In this document: piece by piece, positions 8,689 to 14,977 of the stretch
Position numbering within the stretch: position 1 is the first letter of the stretch
Layout of the letters: every line of letters begins with the position of its first letter
Origin: Oscillospiraceae bacterium
GTDB lineage: Bacteria > Bacillota > Clostridia > Oscillospirales > Acutalibacteraceae
Assembly (NCBI GenBank): GCA_015066295.1
Contig: SVOR01000017.1
Location: forward strand, 1 to 41,435
Direction: 5' to 3'
Length of the DNA: 41,435 nt
Notes under the pieces: model-generated
Databases searched by the model: none
Seen by the model: the letters and a program-made list of their open reading frames with translations, nothing else
Told to the model about the DNA's origin: nothing
Made by a program: the position numbers and the translations under genes

Positions 8689-8717
8689 AGCGGCGGTGTT
8701 TCCGCCGCTTTTTTTAT
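8689..8717 (+). terminator. Terminator of the ior operon
   Basis: AGCGGCGG (8689-8696) pairs with CCGCCGCT (8702-8709), loop TGTTT, followed by TTTTTT. Its end abuts the -35 box of the next promoter. Confidence 0.92.
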
Positions 8718-8745
8718 TGACAATAATGGCGGTTTAGCATATAAT
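8717..8745 (+). promoter_or_regulatory. Consensus sigma-A promoter of the cysteine-synthase-like gene
   Basis: TTGACA (8717-8722), a 17-base spacer and TATAAT (8740-8745): a perfect consensus, 30 bases before the start codon. Confidence 0.92.
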
Positions 8746-8774
8746 ATTACAAGGCATTTTTTGGAGGGTATTTG

Positions 8775-9701
8775 ATGATTTGCAATAACATACTCGAAGC
8801 CTTGGGCAATACGCCGATTATTAGGCTTTCAAATATGGTTGGACCCGATTCGGCAGAGATACTCGTTAAATTCGAGGGACTTAACGTCGGCGGTTCGATT
8901 AAGACGCGTACAGCGTATAATATGATTAAAACCGCTATAAAGCAGGGCATTATAAAAGAGGACACTATAATTGTCGAGCCTACAAGCGGCAATCAGGGTA
9001 TTGGTCTTGCACTCGTGGGTGCCGTTTTGGGTATAAAGACAAAAATTATTATGCCCGATTCGGTAAGCGAAGAGCGCCGCCTTATTGTTAATCACTATGG
9101 TGCCGAGGTTATTTTGGTACATGATGCAGGCAATATTGGCGATTGCATTGAAGAATGCGTAAAATTGGCGCTTAAAATGCAAAAAGAGGATAGCAGGGTG
9201 TTTGTTCCTCAACAGTTTGAAAACCCCGCTAACCCCGAAATTCAGCGCAACGCCACGGCAAGAGAAATTCTCGAACAGGTAGATGGTCCAATTCACGGTT
9301 TTTGCTCGGGTATTGGTACGGGTGGCACCATTACGGGCATCGGCGAGGTGCTGAAAGAAGCCAACCCTGATATTGAAATATGGGCGGTTGAACCCGAAGA
9401 TGCGGCAATTTTATCGGGTGGTTCGATAGGTACCCATATACAAATGGGCATTGGCGACGGTGTTATACCTAGAATACTTAATCAAAATATTTACAGTGAT
9501 ATTTGCATCATTAAAGATGATGAAGCACTGCAAACTGCCAGAGAGCTTGCAAGCAAAGAGGGCATAATGTGTGGCATTTCAAGTGGCACAAACGTTGCGG
9601 CCGCCATAAAGCTTGCTAAAAAACTCGGCAAAGGTAAAACCGTTGTAACGGTATTGCCCGATACTGCCGAAAGATATTTTTCTACACCGCTATTTAAATA
9701 A
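8775..9701 (+). CDS. PLP-dependent cysteine synthase family protein
   Basis: A 308-residue fold-type II PLP enzyme of the CysK/CBS group, which normally replaces the acetoxy group of O-acetylserine with sulfide. The PLP lysine is Lys43 in NVGGSIKTRTA. The substrate loop is PTSGNQGIGLA, the phosphate-binding loop GIGTGGTITGIGE, and the C-terminal GISSGTNVAAA. ATG 8775 is chosen over TTG 8772 because GGAGG (8763-8767) is seven bases upstream. It differs from textbook CysK: the usual SVKDR is SIKTR and TSGNTG is TSGNQG, so it belongs to a divergent subgroup and may use another amino acid substrate. Monocistronic, with its own promoter and terminator; no cysE is next to it. Confidence 0.85.
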   Translation: MICNNILEALGNTPIIRLSNMVGPDSAEILVKFEGLNVGGSIKTRTAYNMIKTAIKQGIIKEDTIIVEPTSGNQGIGLALVGAVLGIKTKIIMPDSVSEERRLIVNHYGAEVILVHDAGNIGDCIEECVKLALKMQKEDSRVFVPQQFENPANPEIQRNATAREILEQVDGPIHGFCSGIGTGGTITGIGEVLKEANPDIEIWAVEPEDAAILSGGSIGTHIQMGIGDGVIPRILNQNIYSDICIIKDDEALQTARELASKEGIMCGISSGTNVAAAIKLAKKLGKGKTVVTVLPDTAERYFSTPLFK

Positions 9702-9715
9702 TATTTCAAAAATAG

Positions 9716-9747
9716 ACCCCCGAGTTTTTAAACTCGGGGGTTTTTTA
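9716..9747. terminator. Bidirectional terminator
   Basis: CCCCCGAGTTT (9717-9727) pairs with AAACTCGGGGG (9730-9740), followed by TTTTTT. It lies between the plus-strand cysteine-synthase-like gene and the converging DUF218 gene and could serve both. Confidence 0.92.
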
Positions 9748-9750
9748 TAT

Positions 9751-10491
9751 TTAATTTTTAAATACCCAAAATTTCATAACCGCAAGGCACTCGCGAAGGG
9801 TACCCGGTAACACCGAATACCAACGAGTCGAGCTGTGGTAGTGTGTGACTTCAAGCCCGGCAGATTCAGCAATACCGCGAGCGCGGTATACGTGATATTC
9901 ATTTGTAATAAATGCTACACTGTATTCCTTATCAAACGTATCATCTAAAATCGCCTTAGAATTTACAAAATTCTCAAATGTGCTTGTAGATTTATCCTCT
10001 TTAATAATTTTGTCACTCGGTATGCCATTGGCGAGCAAATATCTTTCCATCGCCAAGGCTTCACTAATTGACTCTTGACGACCTTGACCACCCGACACCA
10101 CAATTACACAGTCGGGATTTTTCTTGTGATACTCTATGGCGCTTTTTAGACGGTCAGCCAAAACCTGACTGGGTCTTTCGCCATGAATTCCCGCGCCCAA
10201 AACAACAATGGCATCCTCTTTGTAGGTGACGTCATTGCTTTTGCCGTAGCAAAACAAAAAGGACGAGAGTGACACCATAAAAACAAGAAAAATTATAAAA
10301 ATAGCCTTAAACCACTTAGGCAACGCCTTAATGATAGTGCCCCAAAAGATATACCAAAATATAAGCACACAGCCAAGTAAAATAGTCAGCACAATACCAA
10401 GATTAAAGTTTGATGTGAAAGACAAAGCAATACCGTTAGTAAGCACCGCAATGCCTATAATTAAAAGAATAGTTTTTAAAATTCGTTTCAT
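9751..10491 (-). CDS. DUF218 (YdcF/SanA-type) membrane protein
   Basis: A 246-residue protein with three hydrophobic N-terminal segments (about 5-25, 30-52, 63-85) and a C-terminal DUF218 domain. Signatures are AIVVLGAGIHGERPSQVLADR, cut here to its core VVLGAG and RPS-x-VLADR, then VIVVSGGQG, STSTFENF and ITNEYHVYRA. The family includes YdcF and SanA, linked to envelope integrity; the reaction is not established. ATG 10491 is preferred over the in-frame TTG at 10503 because the sequence at 10495-10501 (GAGGAAC on the minus strand) is the ribosome binding site. It is second in a two-gene minus operon, 13 bases after the kinase stop. Confidence 0.82.
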   Translation of the reverse strand: MKRILKTILLIIGIAVLTNGIALSFTSNFNLGIVLTILLGCVLIFWYIFWGTIIKALPKWFKAIFIIFLVFMVSLSSFLFCYGKSNDVTYKEDAIVVLGAGIHGERPSQVLADRLKSAIEYHKKNPDCVIVVSGGQGRQESISEALAMERYLLANGIPSDKIIKEDKSTSTFENFVNSKAILDDTFDKEYSVAFITNEYHVYRARGIAESAGLEVTHYHSSTRWYSVLPGTLRECLAVMKFWVFKN

Positions 10492-10504
10492 TTTGTTCCT
10501 CAAT

Positions 10505-11011
10505 TTATATTTCTATGTTGTATTCGTTATCGATGAGAATAAAGTCTAAATGATGCTTTTTTGCATTAAGTAAATATTTAGCGTTATCACGCAAAACCTG
10601 TTCCAAGGTGCAATAATCATCGTCTAATCTGTTTTCAATTACGTTGGCATAATTCTTTATATCGTCAAAATGTTTTTTAATATAATTTTCGCTCATTATA
10701 AGAAAATAACCTTTGATATTGTCAAGATATTCTGCCTCAAAATCTTGCCGCCAATTAAAGGGGATATAGCAACCCTCAACAATCAAATTCTGCTTATTTT
10801 CGATAGCCGTTTTAATTATTTCTCTGACTATCGGCCACAAATAAGCGGTTAACTCATCATCATCCTCGGGGGTAAGATAAGTGTTGCCACTTCTAATAAG
10901 CCCCATTTTCAAGTGGTCAATCGACAAATAAGGGTATTTGTATTTCTCTAATAATTTTTGTGCAAGGGCGGTTTTACCCGTGTGCGAAGCACCCGAAATT
11001 AAAATAATCAT
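10505..11011 (-). CDS. P-loop kinase / AAA-type ATP-binding protein
   Basis: A 168-residue soluble protein with Walker A GASHTGKT at residues 7-14, a LSIDHLKMGLIRSG segment resembling the substrate lid of small-molecule kinases, and LIVEGCYIPFNW in the Walker B position. It looks like a small nucleoside/phosphoglycerate-type kinase or zeta-like phosphotransferase; the substrate is not evident. The ribosome binding site AAGGTGA precedes the ATG. It heads a two-gene operon with the DUF218 protein, under the promoter at 11082-11110. Confidence 0.7.
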   Translation of the reverse strand: MIILISGASHTGKTALAQKLLEKYKYPYLSIDHLKMGLIRSGNTYLTPEDDDELTAYLWPIVREIIKTAIENKQNLIVEGCYIPFNWRQDFEAEYLDNIKGYFLIMSENYIKKHFDDIKNYANVIENRLDDDYCTLEQVLRDNAKYLLNAKKHHLDFILIDNEYNIEI

Positions 11012-11081
11012 TTAGTTCACCTTGTTGTTTTTCTGTGAAAGAACTGTATAACGGTATGTAAATGCACTGTTTGCTTAATTA

Positions 11082-11110
11082 AATATACCACAAAACTATA
11101 AATTTTTCAA
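11082..11110 (-). promoter_or_regulatory. Sigma-A promoter for the kinase-DUF218 operon
   Basis: On the minus strand: TTGAAA (11105-11110), 17-base spacer, TATATT (11082-11087). The start codon is 71 bases downstream. Confidence 0.75.
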
Positions 11111-11160
11111 CCAATCGTAAAAGCGCTCACCGAGGGCGGTATGGTAAAAGAGAATCCCTA

Positions 11161-11176
11161 TTGCCTTGGTAGGCAA
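11161..11176. repeat. TTGCCTTGGTAG repeat, left copy, in a small hairpin
   Basis: TTGCCT-TGGT-AGGCAA forms a short hairpin followed by a run of A. The first 12 bases recur at 13370-13381 on the far side of the TetR-ABC unit. Confidence 0.55.
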
Positions 11177-11200
11177 AAAATAATGTTTTCTCAAAACCGC

Positions 11201-11229
11201 TTGACATTTGCCTTGCTTCGTATTAAAAT
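11201..11229 (+). promoter_or_regulatory. Sigma-A promoter of the tetR-ABC operon
   Basis: TTGACA (11201-11206), 17-base spacer, TAAAAT (11224-11229), 42 bases before the tetR start. Autoregulation by the TetR product at this site is likely from family behaviour. Confidence 0.85.
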
Positions 11230-11271
11230 AACAAGTGATATATAACAACAACTATATTATGGAGGTGCATT

Positions 11272-11832
11272 ATGCCGCCCAAAGTTAAAGTATCAAAAGA
11301 AGACATTATAAATGCTGCCGTTGATATTGTTCGCAATAACGGAGCACAGGCAATCAATGCAAGAACAATAGCTTCTGCATTGAATTGCTCTACACAACCG
11401 GTTTTCTCCAACTTTGATACCATGGATGAACTTCGTCTTGCCGTCGTAGAAAAAGCTGATATTTTGTGTCAAGCGTATATGCAACGAGAAGTTGAATGCG
11501 GAGAGTTTCCTGCTTATAAGGCAAACGGTATGGCTTACATACGATTTGCTAAAGAAGAAAAAGAATTGTTCAAACTTTTATATATGCGTGACCGTTCAAG
11601 TGAAATAATTCCCGAAGCAACAGAACAAACTGACAAAATGGAGTCAATTGTCCATAAAAATACGGGACTTAGTGGTATGGATGCAAAATTGTTCCACCTC
11701 GAAATGTGGGCATATGTTCACGGAATTGCAACTATGTTTGCCACAGGCTTTGTTGATCTTGATTGGGAACTTGTCAGCAAAATGCTCACGGATTGCTATC
11801 AGGGACTCCGAAAACAATATGGAATGGAGTGA
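11272..11832 (+). CDS. TetR/AcrR-family transcriptional regulator
   Basis: 186 residues. The N-terminal helix-turn-helix runs from about residue 8 to 55 (SKEDIINAAVDIVRNNGAQA, then ARTIASALNCSTQPVFSNF). The C-terminal all-helical ligand domain is of the type found in small TetR proteins. The ribosome binding site GGAGG lies six bases before the ATG. It is the first gene of a three-gene transcript with an ABC ATPase and permease, so it most likely represses the exporter and is released by the exported or a toxic compound (inference from the standard arrangement). Confidence 0.9.
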   Translation: MPPKVKVSKEDIINAAVDIVRNNGAQAINARTIASALNCSTQPVFSNFDTMDELRLAVVEKADILCQAYMQREVECGEFPAYKANGMAYIRFAKEEKELFKLLYMRDRSSEIIPEATEQTDKMESIVHKNTGLSGMDAKLFHLEMWAYVHGIATMFATGFVDLDWELVSKMLTDCYQGLRKQYGME

Positions 11833-11838
11833 TAAATA

Positions 11839-12567
11839 ATGGATGCTATTAGAATTGAAGGTTTAACAAAAAAGTACAAAGATGTGGTTGCTGTAGATAA
11901 CCTTAGCCTTTCGGTTCAAAAGGGTGAACTGTTCTCTCTGCTCGGTGTAAATGGTGCGGGAAAGACCACCACCATTAAAATGCTATCGTGCCTTACACAA
12001 CCCACAAGCGGAGTTGCTTTTCTTAACGGAAAAAGTATTAACAAAGATACTGCTGATGTGAAATCGCTTATAGCTGTTTCTCCGCAGGAAACTGCGGTTG
12101 CACCCGGTCTTTCGGTTCGGGAGAACCTTGAACTGATGTGTGGTGTTCACGGTTTTACAAAGGAAAAGCAAAAAGTGAAAATTGAGGAGCTTACCGACCT
12201 GCTCGGACTTGAATCTGTCAGTAAGAAAAAGGCAGGTAAACTGTCTGGCGGCTGGCAAAGACGACTAAGCATTGCTATGGCACTTATCAGCGAACCGGAG
12301 ATATTGTTTCTTGACGAACCTACGCTTGGTCTTGACGTGCTTGCCCGAAGCGATCTGTGGGATTTGATTCGCTCTCTTAAAGGGGAAGTAACCATTATTC
12401 TTACAACACATTATATGGAAGAAGCAGAAGCCTTGTCTGACCGTATCGCTATTATGAAAGACGGCAAACTGCTTATCTGTGATACTGCTGACAAGATAAA
12501 AGAAGCCGCCGATACGGATAATTTTGAGCAAGCCTTTGTACGCATTGTTAAGGGGGCGGCAAAATGA
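11839..12567 (+). CDS. ABC transporter ATP-binding protein (ABC-2 exporter type)
   Basis: 242 residues. Walker A is GVNGAGKTT (about 35-43), Q-loop SPQET, signature KLSGGWQRRLS (the Met usually found after LSGG is Trp here), Walker B ILFLDEPTLGLD and the switch His in TTHYMEEAE. The subtype is that of DrrA/NatA-like drug or lipid exporters. It starts six bases after the tetR stop and its stop overlaps the permease start by four bases (ATGA), so the ATPase and permease are translationally coupled and almost certainly form one complex. Confidence 0.93.
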   Translation: MDAIRIEGLTKKYKDVVAVDNLSLSVQKGELFSLLGVNGAGKTTTIKMLSCLTQPTSGVAFLNGKSINKDTADVKSLIAVSPQETAVAPGLSVRENLELMCGVHGFTKEKQKVKIEELTDLLGLESVSKKKAGKLSGGWQRRLSIAMALISEPEILFLDEPTLGLDVLARSDLWDLIRSLKGEVTIILTTHYMEEAEALSDRIAIMKDGKLLICDTADKIKEAADTDNFEQAFVRIVKGAAK

Positions 12568-13295
12568 GAATGCTAACGTTTGCAAACAGAAATACAAAAG
12601 AAATATTACGAGATCCACTAACTCTTTTATTTGGACTCGGATTTCCCCTCGTCTTAATTTTATTGTTGAGTGCTATACAAGCAAATATCCCCGTAGAGCT
12701 GTTTGAAATACAACACCTGACTCCGGGTGTAACCGTTTTCGGGTTAGCATTTATGACTCTATTTTCGGCTACCATTATCGCAAAGGACAGAGGTAGTTCA
12801 TTGCTTCAGCGTTTATATACAACGCCACTGACTCCGATGGACTTCATTCTTGGTTACACTTTGCCTATTATTCCGATATCTATCGCTCAATGTGTTGTTT
12901 GCTATATCGCTGCAATCCTTCTCGGACTAAAGATTACAGTAAATATTTTATATGCCGTCGTATTCATTATTCCCGTATCCATCCTCTACATTGCTTTAGG
13001 ACTCCTTTGCGGAAGTGTATTGAATGATAAGCAGGTAGGCGGTATCTGCGGTGCTTTACTTACCAACCTTTCCGCATGGCTGTCCGGTGTTTGGTTTGAC
13101 CTTGACCTTGTTGGCGGAGCATTTAAGAAGATTTCCTACGCACTTCCCTTTGTTCACGCCGTGGATATGGAACGGGCTGTATTGGCAGGAGATTTTGCAG
13201 GGATTTTTCCTCATATATGGTGGGTGCTCGGATATGCCGCCATTCTGCTCATATTAGCAGTATTGTTGTTCTTGCGGCAGATGAGAAAGCAGTAA
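12564..13295 (+). CDS. ABC-2 type transporter permease
   Basis: 243 residues with about six transmembrane segments. A cytoplasmic N-terminus (MRMLTFANRNTKEILRDPLT) leads into the first helix, as in DrrB/NatB-like permeases, and the typical RLYTTPLTPMDFILGYTLP loop follows the second helix. It overlaps the ATPase gene by four bases. The substrate is not predictable; drug or antimicrobial peptide efflux is the usual role for TetR-controlled pairs. Confidence 0.9.
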   Translation: MRMLTFANRNTKEILRDPLTLLFGLGFPLVLILLLSAIQANIPVELFEIQHLTPGVTVFGLAFMTLFSATIIAKDRGSSLLQRLYTTPLTPMDFILGYTLPIIPISIAQCVVCYIAAILLGLKITVNILYAVVFIIPVSILYIALGLLCGSVLNDKQVGGICGALLTNLSAWLSGVWFDLDLVGGAFKKISYALPFVHAVDMERAVLAGDFAGIFPHIWWVLGYAAILLILAVLLFLRQMRKQ

Positions 13296-13357
13296 AATTA
13301 TAGTATTCAAATTCGGTCGGGTGCTGTTTCGCCAACTTCTTTGCCCCTAAATGTATG

Positions 13358-13397
13358 AAAAAACCTCTCTTGCCTTGGTAGATAAGAGAGGTTTTTT
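13358..13397. terminator. Bidirectional terminator between the ABC operon and tRNA-Ala
   Basis: AAAAAACCTCTCTT (13358-13371) pairs with AAGAGAGGTTTTTT (13384-13397). The 12-base loop holds most of the second TTGCCTTGGTAG copy (13370-13381). A T-run on each strand makes it usable from both sides; its right end touches the encoded CCA of tRNA-Ala. Confidence 0.92.
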
Positions 13398-13472
13398 GGT
13401 GGACCCGAAGGGGATTGAACCCTCGACCTTACGGATGCGAACCGTACGCTCTCCCAGCTGAGCTACGGGCCC
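13397..13472 (-). tRNA. tRNA-Ala (anticodon CGC)
   Basis: A 76-nt cloverleaf with encoded CCA. The acceptor stem GGGCCCG/CGGGTCC has the G3:U70 pair that identifies tRNA-Ala. The anticodon loop TTCGCAT gives CGC, reading GCG. T-arm GAGGGTTCAATCCCCTT is intact. Confidence 0.93.
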
Positions 13473-13491
13473 AAATATTTATTTTATCAAT

Positions 13492-13517
13492 AAAGCACCA
13501 TCTTGCGATGGTGCTTT
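13492..13517 (-). terminator. Terminator-like hairpin between tRNA-Ser(GCT) and tRNA-Ala
   Basis: AAAGCACCATC (13492-13502) pairs perfectly with GATGGTGCTTT (13507-13517), loop TTGC. On the minus strand it follows tRNA-Ser(GCT), with a weak T-rich tail. Confidence 0.7.
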
Positions 13518-13522
13518 ATCTT

Positions 13523-13616
13523 TGGCGGAGTAGGAGAGACTCGAACTCTCGCGCCGGGGTTTAGCCGACCTACGCCCTTAGCAGGGGCGCCTCGTCACCA
13601 ACTTGAGTACTACTCC
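13523..13616 (-). tRNA. tRNA-Ser (anticodon GCT)
   Basis: A 94-nt class II tRNA with long variable arm and encoded CCA. Acceptor GGAGTAG/CTACTCC, anticodon stem CGCCC/GGGCG with loop CTGCTAA giving GCT (codons AGC/AGT), T-arm GAGAGTTCGAGTCTCTC. Its first 24 nt plus 7 upstream bases are duplicated at 13796-13826. Confidence 0.93.
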
Positions 13617-13669
13617 AAATTGTTACGTTTTTATAAAATATTCAGTTTTGCATAAGACTTAATTTTTCA

Positions 13670-13795
13670 GAGGTTCCTCGGCTTACGTGCCCTCTTGCGG
13701 TGCCCGGCGATTCGATGCTGCTGCATCTCACTTGTCGACCGCGGCGCTTCGTTTTGCTCGCTGTATCGTCCATCGGACGCGCTCGCAACCTCACC
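13670..13795 (-). other. GC-rich structured cassette next to a tRNA-Ser 5' fragment, possible ncRNA
   Basis: Read on the minus strand, this ~125-base stretch directly follows a copy of the tRNA-Ser 5' end. It is much more GC-rich than the flanking A/T-rich spacer. GAGGTT (from 13792-13787) can pair with AACCTC (13675-13670) to close the whole segment, and it contains two perfect hairpins: CGTCC/GGACG (13767-13779) and GATGC/GCATC (13714-13727). The reading frames across it have no recognisable protein. It is not a cloverleaf tRNA. It could be a structured RNA or a tRNA-derived dispersed repeat; neither is proven. Confidence 0.45.
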
Positions 13796-13826
13796 CGTCA
13801 CCAACTTGAGTACTACTCCAAATTGT
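13796..13826 (-). repeat. Second copy of the tRNA-Ser(GCT) 5' end (31 bp direct repeat)
   Basis: It is identical over 31 bases to 13593-13623 at an offset of 203 bases. It covers the first 24 nt of the tRNA and 7 bases upstream. The rest of the tRNA is missing here, and the GC-rich cassette takes its place. Confidence 0.85.
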
Positions 13827-13866
13827 AACTTACTTTTAAAAGTATTTAGTTTACAAAAAATAAAAA

Positions 13867-13955
13867 TGGCGGAGAGGAAGGGATTCGAACCCTTGTGGAG
13901 TTGCCCCCAAACGGTTTTCAAGACCGCCTCGTTATGACCACTTCGATACCTCTCC
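13867..13955 (-). tRNA. tRNA-Ser (anticodon TGA)
   Basis: An 89-nt class II tRNA with encoded CCA. Acceptor GGAGAGG/CCTCTCC, anticodon stem GCGGT/ACCGT with loop CTTGAAA giving TGA (codons TCA and relatives), T-arm AAGGGTTCGAATCCCTT. Confidence 0.93.
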
Positions 13956-13968
13956 GCGTGACTGAATT

Positions 13969-13997
13969 ATTTTAACACAACAATTATACTTTGTCAA
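13969..13997 (-). promoter_or_regulatory. Sigma-A promoter for the tRNA cluster
   Basis: Minus strand: TTGACA (13992-13997), 17-base spacer, TAAAAT (13969-13974), 13 bases before tRNA-Ser(TGA). It is divergent from the HAD gene promoter. Confidence 0.85.
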
Positions 13998-14008
13998 TAT
14001 CGTTTTTG

Positions 14009-14037
14009 TAGACAATTTAAATTTTATTTGCTATAAT
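14009..14037 (+). promoter_or_regulatory. Sigma-A promoter of the HAD phosphatase gene
   Basis: TAGACA (14009-14014), 17-base spacer, TATAAT (14032-14037). Confidence 0.75.
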
Positions 14038-14075
14038 TAAAAAAACAATGATTTTGATAGGGTTGTAGGTGCTTT

Positions 14076-14870
14076 ATGAACGATAAATCTCTAAAACAAA
14101 TCAAATTATTTCTGTTTGATATGGACGGAACATTGTATCTCGGCAATCGCCTTTATGATTTCACGCCCCAATTGCTCGATACCATTAAGGCACAGGGTAA
14201 GAGATATTTGTTTATGACCAATAATTCATCCAAGAGTGTTGCAGATTACGTTAAAAAGCTTGAAAATTTAGGCATAAATGCGTCGGAAGATGATTTTATG
14301 ACCTCGTCACAGGCTACGGCATATTACCTTAAAAAACACCATAATAATAAAAAACTGTACGTTTGCGGTACGTTATCTCTAAAAAAAGAGCTTGAGTCGG
14401 CCGGCTTTACCATAACCGAAAATCTTGATGAGGTCGAGTGTATAGTTATGGGCTTTGATACCGAGCTTACCTTTAAAAAATTAGAGGACGTATGCCGTCT
14501 TTTGCTTTCTCGTGATATTCCCTATATTGCCACCAACCCCGACTACGTTTGTCCTACCGAATTTGGTAGTGTGCCCGACTGCGGCAGTGTTTGTGATATG
14601 ATATACAACGCCACTAAAAAACGCCCCGTAGTTATTGGCAAACCATCACCCTTAATGCCACAGCTTGCTATGGAAAAGCTTGGAGTCGATAAGAGTCAGA
14701 CCGCGGTTGTAGGGGACAGAATTTATACCGATATTAAAAGCGGTATAAACGCAGGTGCGGTATCGGTGCTTGTTTTAAGTGGCGAAACCACAAAGAAAAT
14801 TCTTGATTCGTCACCCGATAAGCCCGATTTTGTATTGCAAAACGCAGGTGAATTGTTGCAAAACATATAA
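14076..14870 (+). CDS. HAD-IIA family phosphatase (NagD-like)
   Basis: 264 residues, usual length for the NagD / p-nitrophenylphosphatase group. Motif I DMDGTLYLGN (about 13-22) contains the nucleophile and acid Asp. Motif II is MTNNSS, the motif III Lys lies near IGKPSP, and motif IV is GDRIYTDIKSG. The region between motifs II and III is the C2 cap, which sets substrate choice (sugar or nucleoside monophosphates in relatives). Soluble cytoplasmic. It is single-gene, with its own promoter; the short spacer to fucO carries a separate promoter. The exact substrate is not determinable. Confidence 0.9.
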   Translation: MNDKSLKQIKLFLFDMDGTLYLGNRLYDFTPQLLDTIKAQGKRYLFMTNNSSKSVADYVKKLENLGINASEDDFMTSSQATAYYLKKHHNNKKLYVCGTLSLKKELESAGFTITENLDEVECIVMGFDTELTFKKLEDVCRLLLSRDIPYIATNPDYVCPTEFGSVPDCGSVCDMIYNATKKRPVVIGKPSPLMPQLAMEKLGVDKSQTAVVGDRIYTDIKSGINAGAVSVLVLSGETTKKILDSSPDKPDFVLQNAGELLQNI

Positions 14871-14903
14871 CTTTTAAAAATATTGATAATTTTTTCACAA
14901 TTT

Positions 14904-14934
14904 ACTTCCTTTTTTAAGGGAAGTATGATATAAT
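14904..14934 (+). promoter_or_regulatory. Extended -10 promoter of fucO with overlapping inverted repeat
   Basis: TGATATAAT (14926-14934) is an extended -10; the -35 position (TTCCTT) is weak. The inverted repeat ACTTCC (14904-14909) / GGAAGT (14919-14924) spans -35 to spacer and may be an activator or repressor site. Confidence 0.55.
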
Positions 14935-14977
14935 TACGTTATCCGTAAGGAATATTTTAAAAAAGGTGTGTGACAAA

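Noticed and set aside
8681-8774. Riboswitch or T-box leader before the cysteine-synthase-like gene
   Set aside because: Only about 25 bases separate the -10 box from the start codon, too short for such a leader.
13695-13937. 80-residue plus-strand and 84-residue minus-strand frames over the tRNA-Ser region
   Set aside because: They run through tRNA genes and the GC-rich cassette, have no ribosome binding site and resemble no protein; frames there are a by-product of GC-rich structured sequence.
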